Part shown: in pieces, positions 40,035 to 47,645 of the stretch | Layout of the letters: each line of letters opens with the position of its first letter | Position numbering within the stretch: the stretch's first letter is position 1 | DNA from: UMGS1590 sp900552455 | Lineage (GTDB): Bacteria > Bacillota > Peptococcia > Peptococcales > Peptococcaceae | NCBI GenBank assembly: GCA_963931105.1 | Contig: OZ007004.1 | Location: 1,240,001-1,304,000 of the forward strand | Length of the DNA stretch: 64,000 bases | Direction of reading: 5' to 3' | The notes under the pieces: generated by a model | What the model was told of the DNA's origin: nothing | Seen by the model: the letters and a program-made list of their open reading frames with translations, nothing else | The model's database searches: none | Program-made: the position numbers and the translations under genes

Positions 40035-41747
40035 ATGAATGAGACGCTACAAATTATTTTTGGGCTGTTCGGAGGGCTCGCGATCTTCCTTTATGGGATG
40101 AATCTCATGAGCGACAGCCTGCAGAAAGTCGCCGGCGAACGCATGCGCACGATCCTCGGCATGCTTACGAAAAATCCTGTGCTCGGGGTACTCTCTGGCG
40201 CGCTGGTCACGGCCGTGCTGCAGTCCAGCTCGGCAACGACCGTTATGGCCATCGGCTTCGTCAGCGCTGGGCTGATGTCGCTGCCACAGGCCATTTCTAT
40301 CATCTTTGGTGCAAACATCGGGACGACGATGACCGCGCAGCTGATTGCGTTTAATCTCAGCGATTATATCTATCTTATCATCATCGTCGGTTTCCTGCTC
40401 TATTTCTTTGGCAAAAAAGAAAAGATCAAGGACCTCGGTGCCACGATCTTTGGCTTCGGTCTGCTCTTTGATGGGATCGAGATCATGGGCTCCGTCATGA
40501 AACCTTTGGCCACCAGCCCTGTCTTCGCCGAAATGATCCAGAAGGTTGCCGATGTGCCGGTCCTCGGTCTGCTCGTAGGTCTCTGCATGACGCTGCTCGT
40601 TCAGAGCTCCAGCGCCACCATCGCTGTGCTCCAGAATGTTGCCTCCACAGCCGGCCCTGACGGCGGCAGTCTTATCGGCCTTGTCGGTGCGCTGCCAGTG
40701 CTTTTCGGCGACAACATCGGGACCACCATCACCGCGCTGATCGCTTCCGTCGGGCTCAGCCTCAACGCCAAGCGTACCGCGCTCGCACACAGCATTTTTA
40801 ACATCAGCGGCTCGCTGATATTTATCTGGTTTATTGTGCCATACGCGCATATCATTGAACTGATCTCACCAAAAGGGCCGGAGATCGAGGTCATTTCCCG
40901 CCAGATCGCCAACGCTCACACCGGCTTCAACGTCGTCATGACGCTGATCTGGACGCCGCTCCTCTTCCTCATGGTGAAGATCGTCTGCAAGCTTCTGCCA
41001 GACAAGGAAGGCGCCACCGTTACCCGCGCCATTTCCGAACCACGCTTCCTCGATCGCCGCGTGCTCAACCAGCCAGTGGCTGCCATCGAGCTTGCGTCCA
41101 ACGAAACCATCCGCGTCACCGATCTTGTGCGCGGTATGCTCTACAGAATGAGCAATTCTGGCGAGAAAGAAATGAAGGACGTTTGCGAGCAGATGATAAG
41201 CGCCACCGACGAGGTCAAATCGCTGAACAGCCAGATCCAGAGCTATCTCTCGGCGATCCTCTCCGCTGGTAAAGTGGACGAGCGTCAGGCTGAACGTACG
41301 TCGAGCATGATCTTCATCATCGACAACCTCGACCGCATCAGCGATTATCTGCACGACATCAGCGAGAATATCTACAACGTGCAGAACGGCGAAAAGAACA
41401 ATTACTCTAAGATCGCCATGGGCGACATTCGCCTCTTCATGCAAAATCTCATCGACATGTACGAAACCGCCATCATCGGTCTCGTCGGCGATGTTGAAGT
41501 CGATCGCAAGCGCCTGGAGATCCTGCGCGCCGATATCTTCGATCTGCGCAGCGGCATGTTCAAGGAACACATGAAGCGTGTCCGCAAGGGCAAATGTGAC
41601 GCCGATCTCACCGCGCCATACGGCGAACTCCTGCAGAATCTCGAATCCATCGGTTCTGCCTGCATGGACCTCGCCGATCAGGCCGACGAGCACCACGCCG
41701 TCAGCCTCGACCTTGGCGTTGGCGACAAAGCCCTCGCTCCAGCGTAA
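40035..41747 (+). CDS. nptA: Na+/phosphate cotransporter family protein 1
   Basis: 570 residues. Na/Pi-cotransporter domain with the repeated QSSSATTVMAIGFVSAG and QSSSATIAVLQNVASTAG signatures, the pair of inverted repeats typical of the NptA/SLC34 type, and about nine helices to residue 310. The C-terminal 200 residues form a PhoU-like helical domain (LIDMYETAIIGLVGDVEVDR). It imports phosphate with sodium. Pho-box-like repeats lie upstream, and a close paralogue follows after a terminator, so the two form a duplicated, probably phosphate-responsive pair. Confidence 0.92.
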   Translation: MNETLQIIFGLFGGLAIFLYGMNLMSDSLQKVAGERMRTILGMLTKNPVLGVLSGALVTAVLQSSSATTVMAIGFVSAGLMSLPQAISIIFGANIGTTMTAQLIAFNLSDYIYLIIIVGFLLYFFGKKEKIKDLGATIFGFGLLFDGIEIMGSVMKPLATSPVFAEMIQKVADVPVLGLLVGLCMTLLVQSSSATIAVLQNVASTAGPDGGSLIGLVGALPVLFGDNIGTTITALIASVGLSLNAKRTALAHSIFNISGSLIFIWFIVPYAHIIELISPKGPEIEVISRQIANAHTGFNVVMTLIWTPLLFLMVKIVCKLLPDKEGATVTRAISEPRFLDRRVLNQPVAAIELASNETIRVTDLVRGMLYRMSNSGEKEMKDVCEQMISATDEVKSLNSQIQSYLSAILSAGKVDERQAERTSSMIFIIDNLDRISDYLHDISENIYNVQNGEKNNYSKIAMGDIRLFMQNLIDMYETAIIGLVGDVEVDRKRLEILRADIFDLRSGMFKEHMKRVRKGKCDADLTAPYGELLQNLESIGSACMDLADQADEHHAVSLDLGVGDKALAPA

Positions 41748-41756
41748 ATATTTTCC

Positions 41757-41796
41757 ACCAGCCAGTGCATCTGCGGATGTGCTGGCTGGTTTTTTG
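41757..41796 (+). terminator. Terminator between the two nptA genes
   Basis: CCAGCCAGTGCA pairs with TGTGCTGGCTGG, followed by six T. Confidence 0.9.
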
Positions 41797-41807
41797 TTCG
41801 AAGGAAT

Positions 41808-41835
41808 TTAACAGAGATTTAACGCCGGTTCGATA
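41808..41835 (+). promoter_or_regulatory. Pho-box-like repeats before nptA-2
   Basis: TTAACA (41808), TTAACG (41819) and a weak TCGATA (41830) in an 11-bp period. Confidence 0.55.
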
Positions 41836-41913
41836 GCGCGCCATTCATTCGTGTGCTACCATTTCTTTGTAATACTCCATAGAAAACAGAGAGAAAGGAC
41901 GTTATTATTTGTC

Positions 41914-43629
41914 ATGAATGAAACGGTACAAATGCTCTTCGGACTTTTCGGTGGGCTGGCGATCTTCCTATATGGGATGAATCTCATGAGCGACAGCCTG
42001 CAGAAGGTTGCTGGCGAACGCATGCGCACGATCCTCGGCCTGCTCACGAAAAATCCTGTGATGGGCGTGATCTCCGGTGCGCTGGTCACGGCTGTGCTAC
42101 AGTCGAGCTCAGCGACTTCCGTCATGGCCATCGGTTTTGTCAGCGCTGGGCTGATGACGTTGCCCCAGGCCATTTCCATCATCTTCGGCGCCAACATCGG
42201 GACGACGATGACGGCGCAGCTGATTGCGTTCAAGCTCAGCGATTATATTTATCTCATCATCATCGTCGGGTTCCTGCTTTATTTCTTCGCCAAGAAAGAG
42301 CGCATCAAATCGATCGGCGCCACGATCTTTGGCTTTGGTCTGCTCTTTGACGGGATCGAGATCATGGGCTCCGTCATGAAACCGCTGGCGACCAGCCCGG
42401 TGTTCTCGAATATGATCCAGCAGGTCGCTGACGTGCCGATCCTCGGCTTGCTCACAGGCTTGGTGATGACGCTCGTTGTGCAGAGCTCCAGTGCCACCAT
42501 CGCTGTGCTCCAGAACATTGCGTCGACGGCTGGCCCGGATGGCGTTTCGAGCATCATCGGCCTTGCTGGCGCGCTGCCGGTGCTCTTTGGCGACAACATC
42601 GGCACAACCATCACAGCTGTGCTCGCCTCCATCGGCCAGAGCATCAACGCCAAACGTACCGCTGCTGCTCACTGCATCTTCAACCTCAGCGGCTCGCTGA
42701 TCTTTATCTGGTTTGTGCAGCCGTACGCGCATTTCATTCAGTGGATCTCGCCAAAAGGACCGGAGATCGAGGTCATTTCGCGCCAGATCGCCAATGCCCA
42801 CACCTGCTTCAACGTTGTGATGACGCTGATCTGGACGCCGCTGATCTATCTCATGGTGAAGATCGTTTGCCGCATCGTCAAGGACAAAGGCGCTGCTGCC
42901 ACGCAAACTATCTCCGAGCCGCGTTTCCTCGATCAGAAGATGATCGGCCGCCCGGTTGCCGCGCTGGAAATGGTTTCCAACGAGACGGCGCGCATCACCG
43001 ATCTCGTGCGCGGCGTGCTCTACAAAATGAGCGACGCTTCCAAAGATACCGTCGTCGAGATCAGCGGCAAGCTCGTGGAAGATTGCTCAGAGATACGCGC
43101 GCTCTGTTTACGCACGCAGGATTTTCTGTCGGCGGTCATGGCGAGTGGGAAGCTTTCCGAAGCGCAGGCCGATCGCACCACAGATATGATGTTCATCGTC
43201 GACAATCTGGATCGCATCACCGAGCATCTCAAGGACATCAATGAAAATGTCAACGCCATCCAGCAAAGCGACATAAAATATTCCAACACAGCTGCCGAGG
43301 ATCTGAACAAGTACACGCTCAAGCTCATCGATATGTACGAGACATCGATCATCGGCCTCGTCGGCGATGTCGACGTTGATCGCAAAAAGCTCGAGCTCAC
43401 GCGCTCCGAACTCTTCGAGCTGCGCGCAAAAATGTTCCGCGCCCACACCAAGCGCGTGCAGAAGGGAAAATGCGACGCGTCTCTCACAGCGCCGTTTGGT
43501 TCCCTGCTGCAGGATCTGGAGACCATCGCTTCTGGCTGTATGGATATTGCCGACCAGGTTGAAGAGCAGCATACCATCGAGATCGATCTGTCCAGCGACA
43601 GCGACGAACAGATTCCGGTGCTTGCGTGA
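41914..43629 (+). CDS. nptA: Na+/phosphate cotransporter family protein 2
   Basis: 571 residues from ATG 41914. It is collinear with and highly similar to the protein at 40035 over its whole length, including both QSSSAT motifs and the PhoU-like C-terminus (LIDMYETSIIGLVGDVDVDR). The ribosome binding site (GAAAGGA) is unusually far, about 15 bases, from the ATG. A tandem duplication with divergence mainly in the C-terminal regulatory half; the copies may differ in affinity or regulation. Confidence 0.92.
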   Translation: MNETVQMLFGLFGGLAIFLYGMNLMSDSLQKVAGERMRTILGLLTKNPVMGVISGALVTAVLQSSSATSVMAIGFVSAGLMTLPQAISIIFGANIGTTMTAQLIAFKLSDYIYLIIIVGFLLYFFAKKERIKSIGATIFGFGLLFDGIEIMGSVMKPLATSPVFSNMIQQVADVPILGLLTGLVMTLVVQSSSATIAVLQNIASTAGPDGVSSIIGLAGALPVLFGDNIGTTITAVLASIGQSINAKRTAAAHCIFNLSGSLIFIWFVQPYAHFIQWISPKGPEIEVISRQIANAHTCFNVVMTLIWTPLIYLMVKIVCRIVKDKGAAATQTISEPRFLDQKMIGRPVAALEMVSNETARITDLVRGVLYKMSDASKDTVVEISGKLVEDCSEIRALCLRTQDFLSAVMASGKLSEAQADRTTDMMFIVDNLDRITEHLKDINENVNAIQQSDIKYSNTAAEDLNKYTLKLIDMYETSIIGLVGDVDVDRKKLELTRSELFELRAKMFRAHTKRVQKGKCDASLTAPFGSLLQDLETIASGCMDIADQVEEQHTIEIDLSSDSDEQIPVLA

Positions 43630-43685
43630 TCGTGAGCGTCCATCATCCCGCACAGACGTCCAACGCGGCGTTTGGGCGAGATTTT

Positions 43686-43713
43686 TTTACGCAGATTTAA
43701 CAGAGGCTTCACG
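43686..43713 (+). promoter_or_regulatory. Pho-box-like repeats before sigI-like gene
   Basis: TTTACG (43686), TTAACA (43697) and TTCACG (43708), 11-bp period, with TATAAT about 40 bases further on. CGTAATCT (43712-43719) overlaps the last repeat and resembles the -10 part of the SigI-type promoters at 45339 and 45419. Confidence 0.55.
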
Positions 43714-43836
43714 TAATCTTGCTTTTGTTTGCGTGTGTTTCCGGTATAATTCACATAAGATATTTGTGAAAAATCGCTGCGGCTACCCCGATTATCCGCT
43801 GGCGAAACCGTAGTCTATCAGAGAGGAGGAAGCGCT

Positions 43837-44559
43837 GTGCACAAGGAGCACGAGATTGTCGCGGCGGTCACTGCCGCGAAAAAAGATCGTGAAAAAGCGG
43901 ATGCGCTGCTGCGCGATTACCTGCCGTTTATCCGCGCCCAGGCGGCGAAGCAGGTTGGCCATCCGGTGAGCGATCAGGACGATGCGCAGAGCATTGCGAT
44001 GATCGCATTTCACGAAGCGATCCTGGGCTACGATCCAGGGCGCGGCGCTTTTCTGCCGTATGCAGCGATGGTGATCAAAAGCCGCATCATCGACCATCAG
44101 CGCAGAGAAGCGCGGCATCAGGGTCAGCTTTCTCTCGACGCGGAGCGGGGCGACGATTCACGCCCGCTGCTGGAAGAAGTTGCCGATACGCGCGATCGTT
44201 TCGCCGAAGCGGCGGGACTGGCGGCGACGCAGAAAGAGATCGCCGAGCTGGCAGCGGTGATGGCGGAATTCGGCGTGAGCTTCAGCGATGTGGCGGAGCA
44301 GTCGCCAAAACAGGCGCGCACCCTTGAAGCCTGCACGGCGGCGGTACGCTACGCAGCTGCGCATGAGAGCCTGTTGGAGGAATTGCTGCGCACGAAGAAA
44401 CTGCCGCTGGCGGCGCTTGTGCGCGGTGCTGGCGTGGAGCGCAAAACGCTGGAGCGCCATCGCAAGTATGTGCTGGCGATGCTCCTCATTCTGACGAACG
44501 GGTACGAGATCGTTCGCGGCCATCTGCAGCATGTTCTGAAAGGAGGGCGTCGTTCATGA
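43837..44559 (+). CDS. sigI: SigI-like RNA polymerase sigma factor
   Basis: 240 residues starting at GTG after GAGGAGG. The region 2 core is seen in DAQSIAMIAFHEAILGYDPG and FLPYAAMVIKSRIIDHQRRE, matching SigI; the C-terminal part, with GVERKTLERHRKYVLAMLLI, matches its region 4-like DNA-binding module. The following gene, overlapping by ATGA, encodes an RsgI-type membrane anti-sigma factor. In Bacilli and Clostridia SigI responds to heat or to extracellular polysaccharide sensed by RsgI. Probable target promoters lie at 45339-45450. Pho-box-like repeats upstream suggest additional phosphate control. Confidence 0.88.
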   Translation: MHKEHEIVAAVTAAKKDREKADALLRDYLPFIRAQAAKQVGHPVSDQDDAQSIAMIAFHEAILGYDPGRGAFLPYAAMVIKSRIIDHQRREARHQGQLSLDAERGDDSRPLLEEVADTRDRFAEAAGLAATQKEIAELAAVMAEFGVSFSDVAEQSPKQARTLEACTAAVRYAAAHESLLEELLRTKKLPLAALVRGAGVERKTLERHRKYVLAMLLILTNGYEIVRGHLQHVLKGGRRS

Positions 44560-45311
44560 AATATCTGGTCATGGAAAGCGAGCCGGGATATGCGATCGTC
44601 CTCGACGAAGAGGGGCGCTTTCTGCGTGTTGCCAATCGGGGTTATGCGGTCGGTGAGACGCTGACGGAAGTGATCGAGATGGCGGCGCCAGCTGCGCCGA
44701 AACGCCGGTTCGGTCGCTATCTGGCGGCGGTGGCGATGGTCGCCTGTCTGCTTTTTGCGGCGCTCGGCGTGTACGAATGGCAGCAGCCGTTCGCTTCTGT
44801 GTATATGACGATCAATCCGGAGGTGCGCATCGATGTGGACCGTGATGAGATGGTTGTCGGTCTGGACGGCGTCAACGACGACGGCGCAGATCTCGTCAGC
44901 GGCTATGCGTACGACGACAAATCTCTCGAGCTGGTGATGGACGAGCTGGTAGATCGCGCGATCGAGATGGGCTATCTGTCTGAAGGCGGCACGATCAGTC
45001 TCACGCTCGACGCCGACAGCGACGAATGGATCGTCAGCCGCAGCGACGCGCTGAGCACGCAGCTGAACGCGCATCTGGACGAAAAGCTTTCGGTCACCAT
45101 CTATGTCACGAACCAGGAAACGTCGCAGCAAACAGGCAGCGACTATGGCGATTCTGATTATGCGGAAGAAGCGACGGTTGTGGATGTGCCACAGCAACCA
45201 GCGCAGCCTGCGCAGGAACCGACGGCGCCTGTCTACGCGGAGGGTGACAGCGCGTATGAGGATGATGATTATGAGGACGGCGATTCTGGCTATGAGGCAG
45301 ATGACGATTGA
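44556..45311 (+). CDS. rsgI: RsgI-like anti-sigma factor
   Basis: 251 residues. The N-terminal RsgI domain reads MKYLVMESEPGYAIVLDEEG and ends near residue 45; one helix follows (YLAAVAMVACLLFAALGVY); then an extracellular PsbP-like domain (SVYMTINPEVRIDVDRDEMV to about residue 180), and a Tyr/Asp/Glu-rich acidic tail. It binds SigI inside and senses outside. The tail lacks a recognised carbohydrate-binding module, so its signal is unclear. The lipoprotein encoded next has a similar extracellular domain and acidic tail. Confidence 0.88.
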   Translation: MKYLVMESEPGYAIVLDEEGRFLRVANRGYAVGETLTEVIEMAAPAAPKRRFGRYLAAVAMVACLLFAALGVYEWQQPFASVYMTINPEVRIDVDRDEMVVGLDGVNDDGADLVSGYAYDDKSLELVMDELVDRAIEMGYLSEGGTISLTLDADSDEWIVSRSDALSTQLNAHLDEKLSVTIYVTNQETSQQTGSDYGDSDYAEEATVVDVPQQPAQPAQEPTAPVYAEGDSAYEDDDYEDGDSGYEADDD

Positions 45312-45338
45312 AAAATTTTCGCAAAAAAATTCCTGTTT

Positions 45339-45370
45339 ACCCCGTTTTTCTTCTGTGCGCTGCGTAATCT
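45339..45370 (+). promoter_or_regulatory. Candidate SigI promoter 1
   Basis: ACCCC (45339-45343), a 19-base spacer and CGTAATCT (45363-45370). SigI promoters are known for a C-rich -35 and a CGWA -10. Confidence 0.55.
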
Positions 45371-45418
45371 CTGGATGTAAGCGGGGAGGCGCAGAAAAAA
45401 TAAAAAGTTTTGCGAGCG

Positions 45419-45450
45419 ACCCCGGTTTCTGCAGCAAACCGACGTAATCT
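45419..45450 (+). promoter_or_regulatory. Candidate SigI promoter 2
   Basis: ACCCC (45419-45423), a 19-base spacer and CGTAATCT (45443-45450): the same boxes and spacing as promoter 1, exactly 80 bp downstream, just ahead of the lipoprotein gene. Confidence 0.55.
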
Positions 45451-45505
45451 ATCAGCAAATGGACGAAGATCCACCAATCATTTACCCTTTAGGAGGCTGA
45501 CCATT

Positions 45506-46261
45506 ATGAAAACCACGAAGAAGAAATCCTTACTGACCATCGCTCTGGCGCTGGGAATGAGCCTGGCTGTGCTGAGCGGCTGCAGCCAAAACGATGCAGT
45601 GAGCACCTCGACGGCTTCTGCGCCTGCTGAAAGCAGCGCGCAGGTGGCGAGCGGCGGCACGCTGGTGCTCAAGGTAAATCCTGAGATTGCGCTCGCATAC
45701 GACGACGCTGGTCTTGTCACCGGACTCACCGCGCGCAACGGCGACGCCGAAGCGATCCTGGAAAAGAGCGGCGACCTGATCGGGCAGCCAGCCCGCGATG
45801 CGGTGCGCCAGCTGGTGACGCTGATCGGTGAAGCGGGCTATTTTGTTGAAGAAGTTGAGGGCGAACGCCGACAGATCACGATCGAGATCGAGCCAGGCTC
45901 CGCGCTGCCAAGTGATGCCTTCCTCGATGAGGTGGTCGCTGATGTGAAGAGCACCGTCGCTGAGCACAGCTGGCAGGCGCCGCTCGATATTGAAAACGAG
46001 AGCGACTACGGCATCACCGATTATGTGGACACCGACTACGGTCCTGAAAACGATGGCGTCACCGATTATGGCGCAGATACCGACTACGGTCCAAACAACG
46101 ACGGCGTCACCGATTATGGTGCAGACACCGACTATGGCCCGGATAACGATGGCGTGACAGATTATGGCAACGACGGCGCATCGAACTATGGGGACGATGG
46201 CGCGACGAATTATGGCGATGATGGCGCGACCAACTATGGAGACAGCGCCTATGGCTATTAA
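45506..46261 (+). CDS. Lipoprotein with RsgI-type extracellular domain and TDYG repeats
   Basis: 251 residues from ATG 45506 (AGGAGG upstream). The lipoprotein signal ends LSGC. Residues about 50-155 (TLVLKVNPEIALAYDDAGLV onward) parallel the extracellular domain of the RsgI-like protein but without its cytoplasmic and membrane parts. The last 75 residues are near-perfect repeats (NDGVTDYGADTDYGP, then NYGDDGAT), tyrosine-, aspartate- and glycine-rich. It may compete with RsgI for its ligand or act as a co-sensor; this is inferred. Overlaps the VTC gene by 11 bp. Confidence 0.75.
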   Translation: MKTTKKKSLLTIALALGMSLAVLSGCSQNDAVSTSTASAPAESSAQVASGGTLVLKVNPEIALAYDDAGLVTGLTARNGDAEAILEKSGDLIGQPARDAVRQLVTLIGEAGYFVEEVEGERRQITIEIEPGSALPSDAFLDEVVADVKSTVAEHSWQAPLDIENESDYGITDYVDTDYGPENDGVTDYGADTDYGPNNDGVTDYGADTDYGPDNDGVTDYGNDGASNYGDDGATNYGDDGATNYGDSAYGY

Positions 46262-46949
46262 AGAAAAGCCTGCGCCGAAATGGCGCCACGAGCTCAAGCA
46301 CCGCATCAACGCTGCCGACGATCTGATCCTGGCGGCACGGCTGCGCAAGCTTTTTCCCCACGACAAGCATGCTGGCTCACACGGTTCCTATCGTGTGAGC
46401 AGCTTGTATTTTGACACGCCTTATGACAAGGCGCTGCGCGAAAAACTCGACAGCGTCGGTCGCCGCGAGAAATTTCGCCTGCGCTATTACAATGGCGATA
46501 CGTCCTTTTTTTTGCTGGAGAAAAAGTTCAAGCAGAATGGCCTCTGCGGCAAGCATAAGGCTGTGCTCAGCGAAGACGAGGCGCGGCAATTGCTGGCAGG
46601 CAGAGACGATTTTCTGCTGGCGCGGCCGGAAGCGCTCTGCGCAGAGCTTTACAGCAAGCTGCGGGGACAGCTTTTGCAGCCAAAGACCATCGTCGTCTAC
46701 GAGCGCGAGGCGTTTCTCTATACGCCTGGCAATGTGCGCATCACCCTCGACCGACAGCTGCGCAGCGGGCTGGCGAGCATCGACTTTCTCGATCCAGAGC
46801 GGACGTATACGCCGGTCAACGACGGCTTCACCGTGCTCGAGGTGAAATACGACGCTTTTCTGCCGGAGATCGTGCGACTGGCGGTGCAGCTGCCAAATCG
46901 GCAGGCGGCGGCCTGCTCGAAATATGCGATCTGCCGCCGCTACGACTGA
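46251..46949 (+). CDS. VTC-domain protein (polyphosphate polymerase family)
   Basis: 232 residues of the triphosphate-tunnel/VTC fold. The basic and acidic tunnel residues are seen in WRHELKHRI, EKFRLRYYN, LLEKKFKQNG, VVYEREAF, VRITLDRQL and FTVLEVKYDAF. The yeast Vtc4 relative makes polyphosphate from ATP; bacterial members commonly sit with DUF4956 and CotH genes, as here. Start ATG 46251 lies in the end of the lipoprotein gene. Together with two phosphate transporters just upstream, a phosphate-storage role is plausible; unproven. Confidence 0.85.
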   Translation: MAIKEKPAPKWRHELKHRINAADDLILAARLRKLFPHDKHAGSHGSYRVSSLYFDTPYDKALREKLDSVGRREKFRLRYYNGDTSFFLLEKKFKQNGLCGKHKAVLSEDEARQLLAGRDDFLLARPEALCAELYSKLRGQLLQPKTIVVYEREAFLYTPGNVRITLDRQLRSGLASIDFLDPERTYTPVNDGFTVLEVKYDAFLPEIVRLAVQLPNRQAAACSKYAICRRYD

Positions 46950-46966
46950 GAAAAAGGAGGATTCCC

Positions 46967-47641
46967 ATGACGACTTTTCAAGATATTTTTCGCTCGAGCT
47001 TTCTCGAGAATGTCAGCACCATCCCGATGTTTGATATGGTGCTGGCGCTGCTGCTTGCTTTCGCCGTGGGGCTCTTCATCTTTTTTGTCTACAAGAAGAG
47101 CTACGCCGGCGTGATGTATTCTGCGAATTTCGGCGTGACGCTGATCGCCCTCTGCATGATCACGGCGCTGCTCATCCTCGCTGTGACCAGCAACATCGTG
47201 CTCTCGCTGGGGATGGTCGGCGCGCTCTCGATTGTGCGCTTTCGCACAGCGATCAAGGAGCCGTCGGACATCGCTTTTCTTTTCTGGGCGATCGCTGCGG
47301 GCATTGTGCTCGCTGCCGGCTTCATTCCGCTGGCGATCTTTGGCAGCGTGCTCATTGGCGCGGTGCTCTATGGATTTTCGCAGCGAAAGAATCTCGAGCG
47401 CCCGTATATCCTCGTGCTGCATGTAGAGAATGCAGAAAACGAGCGCGCCGCGCACGCCTTTGTCGCGCAGCATGTGAAGAAGCTCTCGCTCAAAAGCAAG
47501 AGCGTCGCGCCTGGGGCCATTGAGCTCAATTACGAAGTGCGCCTGCGCGAGGAGGACAGCAGCTTTATCAACGAACTCGCTCTCCTGGACGGCGTCACGC
47601 ACACAGTGCTCGTTTCTTACAACGGCGATTACATGGGGTGA
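46967..47641 (+). CDS. DUF4956 membrane protein
   Basis: 224 residues with four hydrophobic segments (MVLALLLAFAVGLFIFFVY; NFGVTLIALCMITALLILAV; the IVLSLGMVGALSIVRFRTAI motif; and IAAGIVLAAGFIPLAIFGSV) and a cytoplasmic C-terminal half. The motif GALSIVRFRTAIKEPSDIAF marks DUF4956. It is almost always encoded beside VTC proteins and may form the membrane channel or anchor for polyphosphate synthesis; function is not established. Ribosome site AAAGGAGG. Confidence 0.88.
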   Translation: MTTFQDIFRSSFLENVSTIPMFDMVLALLLAFAVGLFIFFVYKKSYAGVMYSANFGVTLIALCMITALLILAVTSNIVLSLGMVGALSIVRFRTAIKEPSDIAFLFWAIAAGIVLAAGFIPLAIFGSVLIGAVLYGFSQRKNLERPYILVLHVENAENERAAHAFVAQHVKKLSLKSKSVAPGAIELNYEVRLREEDSSFINELALLDGVTHTVLVSYNGDYMG

Positions 47642-47645
47642 TCCT

